The position numbers and the translations under genes are program-made. 64,000 nucleotides of DNA, from positions 3,136,501-3,200,500 of the forward strand of contig NZ_CP152019.1 of NCBI RefSeq assembly GCF_038622445.1, given 5' to 3'. Below, one piece after another: positions 52,381 through 61,294 of the stretch. Every line of letters begins with the position of its first letter. The first letter of the stretch is position 1. The notes beneath the pieces are model-generated. The model saw only the letters and a list, made by a program, of their open reading frames with translations, was not told where the DNA came from and did not search any database. This DNA is from Sporosarcina sp. FSL K6-1522. GTDB lineage: Bacteria; Bacillota; Bacilli; Bacillales_A; Planococcaceae.

Positions 52381-53760
52381 TTATAAGCCATATTTATTAA
52401 TTTTTTCATAGAGCGCCGTACGGCTAATCCCGAGTTTTTTTGCGGTTTCGGTTTTATTGCCATTCAATTGGCGCAAACATGCTATAATTGCATTCCGTTC
52501 TGTCTCCTCTAAAACCTTGGCCAAAGGGCGGATCGAAACTGCCTGATGATTGCCTGTAATATCACCAGGCAAATGTTTTGATTCAATCACGTCTTCATCG
52601 TCTACCATATTCAAAGCGCGCTCCATTGTGTTTTCCAGTTCACGAATATTTCCTGGCCACGAATATCCACGTAAAAGGTGTAAAGCTTGGTCACTGATGC
52701 CTCGCACACGTATTTTCATAATTTTTTGGTATTTCTCAAGAAAATAGTTCACAAGCATTTCAATGTCTTCCATCCGTTCGTTTAATGATGGCACATGTAT
52801 TTCCATTACTTTTAAACGATAAAATAAATCGAGTCGAAATTCCCCTATAGCGACCATTTCTTCCAGATTGCGATTTGTCGCAGCAATTACTCGTACATCA
52901 ACCGGGATTGTACCCGTTGCACCAATCCGCTCCACTTCTTTTTCTTGTAAAACACGCAATAGTTTTACTTGCATATGGAGTGGGAGTTCTCCTATTTCAT
53001 CAAGGAAAATCGTTCCGCCATTGGCTGCTTCAAATCTCCCTGTTTTCCCACCCCTTTTAGCGCCAGTAAACGAACCCTCTTCATATCCAAAAAGTTCGGA
53101 TTCTAGAAGTTCGGTCGGGATGGCTGCGCAGTTCACTTTGACAAACACGCCCATTGCACGGCGACTTTCGTTATGGATGGAGTGCGCAAATAATTCCTTC
53201 CCAGTCCCGCTTTGTCCTAGAATTAATACATTGGAATCACTTTTCGCCACTTTTTTTGCTTGGTCTTTCACATCCTTAAAGACGGTGCTATTGCCAATCA
53301 AATGATCAAACATATAAGTGGCCTTATTTCTTTCATGAAACACACCTTTATACATTTTGAGTTCATTTTCAAGAGATTGAATCCGTTTAGAAAGAGCGGT
53401 GAACTGGCTAACATTTTTGAATAGTAGCTTTCCGACCGCCCCAATGATCTTTCCTTGTTTAAGGATTGGTGTGCGACTGGCTATCATATAATTATTATTG
53501 ACTTTCTGAAGCTCAGCCGTCTCTTGCTTCCCTGTCTTCGCAACGATATGCATACGTGTATTTTCAATGACCTCTGTCACATGTTTTCCTATCGAACTTT
53601 CTTGATGTACACCAAGAAAATCTGCATAAGATTGACTAAGCATTTGAATATAGCCTTCTTTATCGACCACAACTAATCCATCATAGGCATATTCTATAAT
53701 GTCCCTGAACAAAAGTTCGTCATGGGAATCAATAATAACTGTCTTATCATCGTTGCCCAT
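52381..53760 (-). CDS. Sigma-54-dependent activator (PAS-AAA-Fis)
   Basis: About 459 residues. A PAS domain covers about 15-115 (DIIEYAYDGLVVVDKEGYI), followed by a short coiled linker. The AAA+ domain has GQSGTGKE, NGGTIFLDEIGE and FRLDLFYRLKV. The sigma-54 contact loop is GSFTGA instead of GAFTGA. The Fis HTH ends TAKKLGISRTALYEKINKYGL. It lies on the same strand as, and 1.1 kb downstream of, the sigma-54 promoter of the hydroxyacyl-CoA dehydrogenase, which is its most likely target. Start ATG at 53760 with AGGAG seven bases upstream. Confidence 0.9.
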   Translation of the reverse strand: MGNDDKTVIIDSHDELLFRDIIEYAYDGLVVVDKEGYIQMLSQSYADFLGVHQESSIGKHVTEVIENTRMHIVAKTGKQETAELQKVNNNYMIASRTPILKQGKIIGAVGKLLFKNVSQFTALSKRIQSLENELKMYKGVFHERNKATYMFDHLIGNSTVFKDVKDQAKKVAKSDSNVLILGQSGTGKELFAHSIHNESRRAMGVFVKVNCAAIPTELLESELFGYEEGSFTGAKRGGKTGRFEAANGGTIFLDEIGELPLHMQVKLLRVLQEKEVERIGATGTIPVDVRVIAATNRNLEEMVAIGEFRLDLFYRLKVMEIHVPSLNERMEDIEMLVNYFLEKYQKIMKIRVRGISDQALHLLRGYSWPGNIRELENTMERALNMVDDEDVIESKHLPGDITGNHQAVSIRPLAKVLEETERNAIIACLRQLNGNKTETAKKLGISRTALYEKINKYGL

Positions 53761-53893
53761 TCCCATTCTCCTTCCTTCTGCTATGTAACTTCATTATAAC
53801 ATGTGAAAACCGTCCAACTCAGATAAACAGGCTATACGGCCCTCCTGTAGCGAAATAGCCTAAGTAATCCAATTACAATCATTCTTCATAAAT

Positions 53894-54847
53894 TTAATCT
53901 TTTTTTCTGCTTTGATTTTCCCTCTTTACTTTCCCAAGTTGAATAAATTGGCGATCTCGCTCACTTAATTTTTGAGAAACGTCTCCTTCTTTATATGCAT
54001 AAATCCCTTCACCTGATTTTGTACCCAATTTATTTTGCTTCACTCGCTCGCGTATAATAATAGGGGCTTCCTTGCTTTCTGCCAATTCCGGTGCAACATT
54101 ATCAAAAACGCGTTGCCACGTATCAAGTCCACCAAAATCTGCAATTTCAAGTGGCCCCGTAAATGCCCAGCGGAAACCTGGACCCGCTGTAATCGCTGTA
54201 TCAATATCTTCGGCGCTAGCCACTCCTTCATTTAATAGATAGAAAGCTTCTCGCATTAACGCTGTTTGCAAACGATTGGCAATAAATCCTGTAACATCCT
54301 TCTTTAAAACAATCGGTTCTTTACCTATGCGATACATAAGTTCGAGTGTGTTCTCTACTACTTCATCTTTCGTTTGTTGATGCCTCACGATTTCAACTAA
54401 AGGAACTAGATGAGCCGGGTTGAAGAAATGTGCAATAATCATTCGTTCTGCAAAAGGGGCTTTTTCTATTAAACGGGAAATAGGAAAAGTAGATGTATTT
54501 GAAGCAACAATTGCCTCTGGTTTTATCACCCCATTTAATTGTTGAAAAAGCGCCCACTTAAGTTCGATTACTTCCGGAATGGCCTCAACAATAAAGTCAG
54601 CATCCTGGACAGCCATCTCTAGGTTTACCGTATAAGTAATATTAGCTAGAGCATGCTGTTTTTGATCTTCATTTATATCTTCTTGTTCGACATGTAATGT
54701 TAGATTATCCAAGAGCATTTGCTTTGCTTTGACTAAAGATTGTTCACCCACATCATTCAAAGAAACCGTATAACCAGCAACCGCAAAGGCTTGAGCAAGA
54801 CTACTACCCATTACACCTGAACCAATAATCGCCACTTTTTCTATCAT
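53894..54847 (-). CDS. 3-hydroxyacyl-CoA (3-hydroxybutyryl-CoA) dehydrogenase
   Basis: About 317 residues. The Rossmann loop is GSGVMGSSLAQAFAVAGYTV. The catalytic His lies in IIAHFFNPAHLVPLVEIV, preceded by the SNTSTFPIS motif; the C-terminal HCDH domain includes KDVTGFIANRLQ and AITAGPGFRWAF. Oxidises (S)-3-hydroxyacyl-CoA with NAD. The start ATG at 54847 has AGGGGAA upstream and is within the expected length; an ATG at 54955 in the same frame is upstream of the promoter and is rejected. Sigma-54 promoter 48 bp upstream. Confidence 0.9.
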   Translation of the reverse strand: MIEKVAIIGSGVMGSSLAQAFAVAGYTVSLNDVGEQSLVKAKQMLLDNLTLHVEQEDINEDQKQHALANITYTVNLEMAVQDADFIVEAIPEVIELKWALFQQLNGVIKPEAIVASNTSTFPISRLIEKAPFAERMIIAHFFNPAHLVPLVEIVRHQQTKDEVVENTLELMYRIGKEPIVLKKDVTGFIANRLQTALMREAFYLLNEGVASAEDIDTAITAGPGFRWAFTGPLEIADFGGLDTWQRVFDNVAPELAESKEAPIIIRERVKQNKLGTKSGEGIYAYKEGDVSQKLSERDRQFIQLGKVKRENQSRKKD

Positions 54848-54894
54848 TTGAATTCCCCTATTCTGTTTGTTATCACTAATGCAGCTAATTATAA

Positions 54895-54911
54895 CGCAAG
54901 ATACATGCCAA
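54895..54911 (-). promoter_or_regulatory. Sigma-54 (-24/-12) promoter of the hydroxyacyl-CoA dehydrogenase
   Basis: Minus strand TTGGCATGTATCTTGCG, a full match to the -24/-12 consensus. Very similar to the thiolase promoter at 29125-29142. Confidence 0.9.
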
Positions 54912-54926
54912 CACATCATTGATTTG

Positions 54927-54960
54927 TACTTTTTAAAATAGTTGTTTATTTTCAAAAGTA
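54927..54960. promoter_or_regulatory. 14-bp inverted repeat, candidate enhancer
   Basis: TACTTTTTAAAATA (54927-54940) and TATTTTCAAAAGTA (54947-54960) form an inverted repeat with one mismatch around GTTGTT. The centre is about 60 bp upstream of the expected sigma-54 start site and between the divergent dehydrogenase genes. Confidence 0.5.
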
Positions 54961-55103
54961 TGATACAATTTCCATGTATAAAATTCCCCTAAACAAAATG
55001 TAATGCCTTCCCCAAAGGTTATTTTTGAATCAAAACAGATTCCCTTTCCTACATAAACACGATGACATAACCATTACAACATATTTTGTTGGAGGTATGT
55101 AGG

Positions 55104-55880
55104 ATGGTAAAAGATAAAGTAGCAATCATTACCGGTTCGGCAAGAGGTATTGGCTTTGAAATCGGCAGAATTTTTGCAGAAAACGGCGCCAAAGTTGTGT
55201 TGTCTGATGTCAATCAGAGTGCAGTCGAAGAATCTTCTCTTGCTCTTCGAAATGAAGGATTTGATGTGATTGGTGTGAAAGCAGATGTTACACGCGAGGA
55301 AGATATCGTCCAATTGATTGAACAAACAAAACAAAAATTTGGGCGTATCGATATCTTTATTAACAATGCCGGCTTACAACATGTTTCGCCAATCGAGGAT
55401 TTTCCAACAGAAAAATTCGAACTGATGATTAAAATCATGTTGACTGCACCATTTATTGCAATAAAGCATGTTTTGCCGATAATGAAAGAACAAAAATTTG
55501 GCCGGATTATTACTATTTCATCCATAAATGGCTTAATTGGCTTTGCCAACAAAGCCGCATACAATAGTGCGAAGCATGGGGTCATTGGTCTTACAAAGGT
55601 TGCAGCGTTAGAAAGCGCATCGTCAGGCATCACAGTCAATGCCCTTTGCCCAGGTTATGTGGACACACCGCTTGTTCGTGGCCAACTTGAAGACTTAGCA
55701 AAGACTAGGAATGTTCCACTAGAACGGGTTTTAGAGGAAGTCATCTATCCGCTCGTTCCACAAAATCGTTTGTTAGATGTCAGTGAAATCGCTGATTACG
55801 CAATCTTCTTGGCGAGTGAAAAAGCACGAGGCGTTACCGGTCAAGCGGTTGTACTGGATGGCGGGTATACTGCTCAATAA
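55104..55880 (+). CDS. SDR, 3-hydroxybutyrate dehydrogenase-like
   Basis: 258 residues from the ATG at 55104 (GGAGG upstream). TGSARGIGFEIGRIFAENGAKVVLSDVN, NNAGLQHVSPIEDFPTEKF, SSINGLIGFANKAAYNSAKHG and LCPGYVDTPLVRGQ are the phrases typical of bacterial D-3-hydroxybutyrate dehydrogenases; the GLQHVSPIEDFP segment is the most telling. It would give acetoacetate. Divergent from the 3-hydroxyacyl-CoA dehydrogenase, so both may share control. The promoter on this side is not clear. Confidence 0.88.
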   Translation: MVKDKVAIITGSARGIGFEIGRIFAENGAKVVLSDVNQSAVEESSLALRNEGFDVIGVKADVTREEDIVQLIEQTKQKFGRIDIFINNAGLQHVSPIEDFPTEKFELMIKIMLTAPFIAIKHVLPIMKEQKFGRIITISSINGLIGFANKAAYNSAKHGVIGLTKVAALESASSGITVNALCPGYVDTPLVRGQLEDLAKTRNVPLERVLEEVIYPLVPQNRLLDVSEIADYAIFLASEKARGVTGQAVVLDGGYTAQ

Positions 55881-55910
55881 TTACCTTTGTTCCCCGCCTA
55901 GTAGACGCTT

Positions 55911-55942
55911 AAAACCCCCTGAAATTTTTTTCAGGGGGTTTT
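55911..55942. terminator. Bidirectional terminator between SDR and clpE
   Basis: AAAACCCCCTGAAA pairs with TTTCAGGGGGTTTT around TTTT, at convergent gene ends. Confidence 0.85.
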
Positions 55943-55950
55943 AGATGTCC

Positions 55951-58080
55951 TTATACTTTGCGAACGATTATTTCTTCATCCACAACCTCTACATGGACTT
56001 TTTCAACGTGGTCTTCTTCCAAAATCAAGTCCGTTAATGGATCTTCAATTTTGTCTTGAATGACTCTGCGCAATGGTCGAGCGCCGAAGCGTTTGTCGTA
56101 GCCTAGTTTGACCAATGCTTGTTTGGCTTCCGAAGAAATCGTCATGTCGATAGCATTTTCCTCAATCGTTGCTTGCAAATCTGCAAGCATCAAGTCCACG
56201 ATTTCAAGTAAATTGTCTTCTGTTAGTTCATTGAATGCGACAATTGCATCGAAACGATTGAGAAATTCCGGCTTGAAATAGTTCCCGAGCGTTTCTAGCA
56301 TATTGACGGATTCATGTACAGTTTGATTGAACCCAACACTCACTTTTTTATCGCCTGTTCCGGCATTACTTGTCATAATGATGACTGTATCTTTAAAGCT
56401 AACGGTGCGACCGTGTGAATCTGTGAGGCGACCATCTTCCATAATTTGCAGGAACATATTTTGTACGTCTGGATGGGCCTTTTCAATTTCATCCAGCAGT
56501 AAAATGGAATATGGATGGCGGCGAACACGTTCTGTCAATTGACCGGCTTCTTCATGCCCGACATAACCTGGAGGCGAACCGATAATTTTAGACACCGAAT
56601 GTTTCTCCATATATTCACTCATGTCGAGACGGACTAACGTATCGCGTGAACCAAACAGTTCTTCCGCCAACACTTTTGTAATTTCCGTTTTACCGACACC
56701 TGTCGGACCGACGAATAGGAAAGAGCCAATCGGACGATTTTTTGCTTTCAGTCCTGCACGGCTACGACGAATCGCTTTGGCAATTTTATCGACCGCGTCT
56801 GCTTGGCCAATGACTTTTTTACCGAGATTTTCTGCCATGCCTTTCATTTTCGCTTGTTCCGCTGCTTGCAATTTCGTTACAGGAATCCCCGTTTTCTCTT
56901 CGACAATCAACTCAATATCCGCAACCGTCACTTCTACTTGCGGCGTTTCCCCATTTTGTTTTGCTTGCTCCAATTGTTTACGCAACTGGATTTCCTCAAA
57001 GCGTAAATTAGCCGCTTTCTCGTAGTCTTCCATTTCTGCCGCTTGTTCTTTTTGTTGAATGACTTCATTCAGACGTGTTCCAATTGCCTCCGAATCGGCT
57101 GACGCATGTGTCAGATTTAAGCGTGCCCCCACTTCATCCATCAAGTCGATGGCTTTGTCTGGTAAAAAACGATCCTGAATATAACGCTGTGACAAGGTCA
57201 CAAAAGCTTGAATCGCTTCATCTGGATAACGTACTTCATGGAAGTTTTCATAGCGATCTTTAATACCGTTTAAAATGAGAAGCGTATCTTCTTCAGACGG
57301 TTCCTTCACGATAATCGGTTGGAAACGGCGTTCAAGCGCAGCGTCTTTTTCAATTTGACGATATTCTTTCAACGTCGTTGCCCCGATAAGTTGTAGTCCC
57401 CCACGTGCTAAAGCAGGCTTCAAAATATTACCGGCATCCATTTGTGAACCTTCTGCCGTCCCTGCTCCGACGAGTAAGTGTATTTCATCGACGAATAAAA
57501 TGACGTCTTTCCGCGTTTGCAATTCTTCGATCAATTGCTTCATTCGCTCTTCAAATTGCCCTCGAATACCCGTATTTGTGACGAGTGAAGCGACATCCAA
57601 CAAGTACACTTGTTTGTTCATCAATTTCACAGGCACATCGCCTTCATGGATTTTCACGGCAAGCCCCTCGGCAATGGCCGTTTTACCAACACCCGGCTCT
57701 CCAATTAACACCGGATTATTTTTATTTCTTCTATTTAATGTTTCAATAACACGCTTCACTTCTTGATCACGTCCGATGACTGGGTCAATTAGCCCTTCCT
57801 TGGCATCGTTTGAAATATTTTTACCTAGCTGATCCAACAAGCTAGCGCCTTGCTGTTCCTCGGCCTGTCTCGTTTGTGTTCGTGCCTGTTGCGGACCATT
57901 CGCTTGCGAAAAATGCTGTGCATCGTTGCTAAAAGTCGGCATTTTCCCGGCAGTCAATTGACCTTGGATCTCTTGAAAACACGCATGGCACAGATGCACT
58001 TGCATCCCCTGCTGATTCACCTGTACTCTCAAACTCATCGTCGCATGATTTTTACCACAATGTTGACATTTCATATTCAT
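55951..58080 (-). CDS. clpE: ATP-dependent Clp protease ATPase ClpE
   Basis: 709 residues. The N-terminal zinc finger MKCQHCGKNHA plus CHAC is the mark of ClpE among the Clp ATPases. Two AAA+ domains follow: GEPGVGKTA with LFVDEIHLLVGAG, and GPTGVGKTE with LLLDEIEKAHPDV. A UVR-like/coiled middle region lies around residues 340-380. It unfolds stressed proteins for ClpP. GGAGG precedes the ATG. It has a sigma-A promoter overlapped by a CtsR-type box, so heat-shock derepression is expected. Confidence 0.93.
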   Translation of the reverse strand: MNMKCQHCGKNHATMSLRVQVNQQGMQVHLCHACFQEIQGQLTAGKMPTFSNDAQHFSQANGPQQARTQTRQAEEQQGASLLDQLGKNISNDAKEGLIDPVIGRDQEVKRVIETLNRRNKNNPVLIGEPGVGKTAIAEGLAVKIHEGDVPVKLMNKQVYLLDVASLVTNTGIRGQFEERMKQLIEELQTRKDVILFVDEIHLLVGAGTAEGSQMDAGNILKPALARGGLQLIGATTLKEYRQIEKDAALERRFQPIIVKEPSEEDTLLILNGIKDRYENFHEVRYPDEAIQAFVTLSQRYIQDRFLPDKAIDLMDEVGARLNLTHASADSEAIGTRLNEVIQQKEQAAEMEDYEKAANLRFEEIQLRKQLEQAKQNGETPQVEVTVADIELIVEEKTGIPVTKLQAAEQAKMKGMAENLGKKVIGQADAVDKIAKAIRRSRAGLKAKNRPIGSFLFVGPTGVGKTEITKVLAEELFGSRDTLVRLDMSEYMEKHSVSKIIGSPPGYVGHEEAGQLTERVRRHPYSILLLDEIEKAHPDVQNMFLQIMEDGRLTDSHGRTVSFKDTVIIMTSNAGTGDKKVSVGFNQTVHESVNMLETLGNYFKPEFLNRFDAIVAFNELTEDNLLEIVDLMLADLQATIEENAIDMTISSEAKQALVKLGYDKRFGARPLRRVIQDKIEDPLTDLILEEDHVEKVHVEVVDEEIIVRKV

Positions 58081-58092
58081 TTCCTCCTTTGA

Positions 58093-58160
58093 ATAGTCAT
58101 TTGACTTTGACTATATTTAACCTTTGAACTTAGTATACACTGACCTTTTTTGACTTTCAA
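58093..58160 (-). promoter_or_regulatory. Sigma-A promoter of clpE with CtsR-type operators
   Basis: On the minus strand TTGAAA (58155-58160) and TATACT (58132-58137) are 17 bp apart. AGTCAAA-AAA-GGTCAGT (58139-58155) in the spacer matches the CtsR heptad repeat with two differences. Nearer the gene AGTCAAAGTCAAATGACT at about 58095-58113 gives a second, partly palindromic heptad cluster. Confidence 0.75.
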
Positions 58161-58337
58161 GTTTGATGCTTGGAATTGTATTCGTATTGTGCCTCTCCTC
58201 ATTTGATTAGGACGAGGAATAACTACTGACTCCTAGAAAACTACGCTCCTATGGAGACAGAAAACATCTTTGTCCACTTTATATATTTAAGTATTCAGAT
58301 TATGTGGTATTATCAATAGAGAATGGAGGGGAATGGA

Positions 58338-58520
58338 ATGTCGAAAGTAATTGAAACGATTTTATCCGCCAAAAGTGTCCAAGCATCAAAAGAAGAAATT
58401 CAAGCATTGGCCCATCAATGGGAAGCGATTCAACAATTAAAACAATCATTTCAACAAGCTGAATTGGATGATCGGGATATTGCAATGACACATGATTTGA
58501 GGGGTGTATATCATGACTGA
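58338..58520 (+). CDS. Small GatC/AtzG-like protein
   Basis: 60 residues from the ATG at 58338 with GGAGGGG upstream. Mostly helical at the N-terminus (IQALAHQWEAIQQLKQSFQQA) with an extended tail ending MTHDLRGVYHD. This layout, and the position directly before a GatA-type amidase with an 8-bp overlap, recalls GatC and the AtzG-type partners that wrap around amidases. The similarity is of architecture and position; sequence identity would be low. Confidence 0.55.
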   Translation: MSKVIETILSAKSVQASKEEIQALAHQWEAIQQLKQSFQQAELDDRDIAMTHDLRGVYHD

Positions 58521-59934
58521 ACAATTACATGAAAAGACGATTTCGGAACTTGCTCCACTGATTAAAGAAAAACAAATTTCTCCTAAAGAAGTAACTGTAG
58601 CAGTATTAGATCAAATTGAAAAACTAGACAGCACGCTGAATGCCTTTATCGATGTGACAGCTAAAAAAGCGCTACAACAAGCTGAGAAAGCCGAAAATGA
58701 AATAATGGCTGGTAACTATCGTGGTCCGCTACATGGGGTTCCGATGGCTATTAAGGATAATATTTATCTTGCGGATGAAGTAACAACGATGGGCTCTAAA
58801 ATCCATCAAGATTTTATTCCCAAAGAAAATGCGACTGTTATTGAAAAATTAAAGGAAAATGGTGTTATTTTTACAGGCAAGTTGAATTTGCATGAATATG
58901 CTTGGGGAGCAACCAATAATAACCCCCACTTTGGCGCCTGTAGAAATCCATGGGATACAGACAGGATTTCGGGAGGGTCTAGTGGTGGTTCAGGAGTATC
59001 AACAGCCACGGATATGACGATTGCAACATTGGGTACAGATACTGGGGGGTCCATTCGAATTCCTGCATCGTTTTGCGGCGTGACAGGTTTAAAACCGACG
59101 CATGGATTGGTGAGTAAATATGGCGCTTTTCCTTTAGCTTGGTCATTAGATCATATCGGTCCACTCACAAAAAATGCGCAAGATGCTGCTTATGTACTCG
59201 AAGCAATTGCAGGTTACGATTCGAAAGACCCGACCTCTGTCACTGTTTCCGACACCGACTATCTAAATAAACTGACAGGGTCCGTGAAAGGGTTAAAAAT
59301 CGGCATCAATGAAAAGTACTTTTTCAATCATGTAGATGCTGGTGTAGAAGAAGCTGTTAGAAATGCGATTACCTCATTGGAAAAAGCAGGTGCAACGATT
59401 GAAATTGTCGAGGTGCCATCACTTTCCCTGTCCGAATATGCGGAAATGATAACGATTACGACGGAGGCTAGTGCGATTCACCATCAAAACTTAATTGCCA
59501 GAGAAAATGATTTCGGTGACGATGTTCGCTTCCTCTTAAAATTAGGCGAGATTCCTTCCGGCGTAGATTATTTACAAGCTCAACAGATTCGTTCACAAAT
59601 CAACAAAGAGTTTAAGCAGTTATTTAATGACGTTGATGTCTTACTTTCACCGACACTTCCATTCCTTCCACCAAAGATTGGTAGTGATACGGGGCAGATC
59701 AATGGTGTGGAAGTTGGATTGCTCGACCATATCATCCGTTTTACGGGACCACTCAATCTAACTGGTTTACCGGCAGTCAGTGTTCCTTGCGGCTTTGTGA
59801 ATAACTTACCTGTAGGTATGCAAATTATAGGTCCAGCATTTAGTGAGGGACGAATCCTGAATGTTGCGCATACACTTGAACAACTGCATCCCGAATTCAA
59901 ACAAAAGCCGACTGCTATCCTTTCTATGCATTGA
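58513..59934 (+). CDS. Amidase-signature enzyme (GatA/AtzE-like)
   Basis: About 473 residues. The Ser-cisSer-Lys triad is visible: Lys in PMAIKDNI near residue 77, cis-Ser in GGSSGGSG near 155 and the nucleophile in GTDTGGSIRIPA near 178. The C-terminus has TGLPAVSVPCGF and LPVGMQIIG. Length and sequence are GatA-like, but no gatB is adjacent and the genuine gatCAB operon would carry all three. It is likely an amidase for a small amide or ureide. Translation is coupled to the small upstream gene. Confidence 0.85.
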   Translation: MTEQLHEKTISELAPLIKEKQISPKEVTVAVLDQIEKLDSTLNAFIDVTAKKALQQAEKAENEIMAGNYRGPLHGVPMAIKDNIYLADEVTTMGSKIHQDFIPKENATVIEKLKENGVIFTGKLNLHEYAWGATNNNPHFGACRNPWDTDRISGGSSGGSGVSTATDMTIATLGTDTGGSIRIPASFCGVTGLKPTHGLVSKYGAFPLAWSLDHIGPLTKNAQDAAYVLEAIAGYDSKDPTSVTVSDTDYLNKLTGSVKGLKIGINEKYFFNHVDAGVEEAVRNAITSLEKAGATIEIVEVPSLSLSEYAEMITITTEASAIHHQNLIARENDFGDDVRFLLKLGEIPSGVDYLQAQQIRSQINKEFKQLFNDVDVLLSPTLPFLPPKIGSDTGQINGVEVGLLDHIIRFTGPLNLTGLPAVSVPCGFVNNLPVGMQIIGPAFSEGRILNVAHTLEQLHPEFKQKPTAILSMH

Positions 59935-59948
59935 ATTGTATACGCATC

Positions 59949-59987
59949 AATTCCCTACCATATGTTACTGATTGGTAGGGAATTTTT
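59949..59987 (+). terminator. Terminator of the amidase unit
   Basis: ATTCCCTACCA pairs with TGGTAGGGAAT around a 12-base loop, followed by TTTTTAT. Confidence 0.85.
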
Positions 59988-60141
59988 ATATCGTCAAAGG
60001 CAAAAAACTTGAAAGCGCCCCCTTGTCCTTTGAAACAAACAAGTTTTTTCAAACTTTCAAACGAATAAAGGGGATTTCTGCATCTTAAATCGGCAATCTG
60101 TCGTCCTATTCGTAAGAACTTATACGAAACGAGTGGATGAT

Positions 60142-61026
60142 ATGAACAAGAAGATTGTCATTGCGGGTGGAACGGGGTTTATCGGTCATTATTTGGAGGA
60201 TAAATTCACAAGCTTAGGCTATGAAGTGCTCATTATTTCAAGACAATCCCAACATCTCTCTTGGGCGGATCAAGCTAGTATTGTGGAGGCTTTGGAAGAT
60301 GCCGAAATGCTCATTAACCTTGCGGGTAAATCTGTCAACTGTCGCTACACCGAGAAGAATAAGAAGGTAATCCTCGATTCTAGAACTGAGACTACGTCCA
60401 TCCTCGGGCAAGCGCTACTAGCTTGTAAAAACCCACCTACTTTATGGATCAACTCCAGTACGGCGACGATTTATCGGCATGCAGAAGATCGTCCGATGAC
60501 CGAAGCGAATGGTGAGATTGGCACTGGTTTCTCCGTAGATGTAGCAAAAGCTTGGGAGAAATCCCTCTTTGCTTTCGAACTGCCACAAACAAGGCAAGTC
60601 GCCTTACGAATCGCCATCGTACTTGGAAAAGATGGCGGCGTGATGGAGCCCTACCGCAACCTCGTGTGCTTCGGACTCGGCGGTGTACAAGGATCCGGCA
60701 ACCAAATGTTCAGCTGGATTCATGTAGAAGACGTCTTTCGAATTATTCTCTTCCTGCAGGAGAATAAACAGTTGGATGGGGTATTCAATTGTTCAGCTCC
60801 CCAGCCCATTACGAATCGGGAGTTCATGGCCCAACTGCGCCACGCAATGAACCGAAAAGTTGGATTCCCCGCGCCCAAATGGATGCTTGAAATCGGTGCC
60901 GTTTTTATGCGAACTGAGACAGAATTAATTGTAAAAAGTCGTTGGGTTATTCCAGAACGGCTAGAACAAGAAGGGTTTCAGTTTACTTTTGATACGATTG
61001 AGAAGACGCTTCAGGATGTTTTGTGA
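60142..61026 (+). CDS. TIGR01777-family NAD-dependent epimerase/dehydratase-like protein
   Basis: 294 residues. The N-terminal Rossmann loop AGGTGFIGHYL is followed by LINLAGKSVNCRYTEKNKKVILDSR, the standard second block of the TIGR01777/YfhF family, then STATIYRHAEDRPMTE and HVEDV. The usual catalytic YxxxK is absent or altered, as is normal for this family. The function is unknown; some relatives affect cell division. The ATG at 60142 is used; a GTG three codons upstream is possible. Confidence 0.85.
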   Translation: MNKKIVIAGGTGFIGHYLEDKFTSLGYEVLIISRQSQHLSWADQASIVEALEDAEMLINLAGKSVNCRYTEKNKKVILDSRTETTSILGQALLACKNPPTLWINSSTATIYRHAEDRPMTEANGEIGTGFSVDVAKAWEKSLFAFELPQTRQVALRIAIVLGKDGGVMEPYRNLVCFGLGGVQGSGNQMFSWIHVEDVFRIILFLQENKQLDGVFNCSAPQPITNREFMAQLRHAMNRKVGFPAPKWMLEIGAVFMRTETELIVKSRWVIPERLEQEGFQFTFDTIEKTLQDVL

Positions 61027-61132
61027 AGGTGGAATTAGACTGGAACTAATCAAGCGTCGTAATTAGTAAGGGGTCTGTTGGTTGGCGGTTGAACGAGGCC
61101 TTCGCCTTTTACAGTGCTGGCCACTTTCAAAT

Positions 61133-61176
61133 GAAAAGAGCTGTCCCATAAGTGAAAACTTATAAGCAGCTCTTCT
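61133..61176 (+). terminator. Hairpin terminator after the epimerase gene
   Basis: AAAGAGCTG pairs with CAGCTCTT, with an inner ATAAGT/ACTTAT stem around GAAA; TCTCTTAG follows. It is 107 bp after the stop. Confidence 0.6.
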
Positions 61177-61205
61177 CTTAGTCATTTATTCACATGTACT
61201 TCCTT

Positions 61206-61279
61206 ATTTCAATCCACACACCCATGTAGAGTGCGACTTAAAAGACGCATTGGAGGATGGACAAGATTTAAATTTCAAT
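61206..61279 (-). CRISPR. Relic of a type I-C-like CRISPR array (one repeat, one spacer, one repeat end)
   Basis: On the minus strand 61237-61206 is a 32-base repeat that starts GTCGCACTC and ends GTGTGGATTGAAAT, the form of type I-C repeats in Bacilli. A 34-base spacer-like segment (61238-61271) precedes it. Before that, 61279-61272 is exactly the last 8 bases of the repeat, ATTGAAAT. The unit length is 66 bp, as in I-C arrays. No cas gene is in the window. Confidence 0.6.
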
Positions 61280-61294
61280 AAAATCTAAACAAGG

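Noticed and set aside
54848..54955. 36-codon N-terminal extension of the hydroxyacyl-CoA dehydrogenase
   Set aside because: It would start upstream of the sigma-54 promoter and disagrees with the family's N-terminus.
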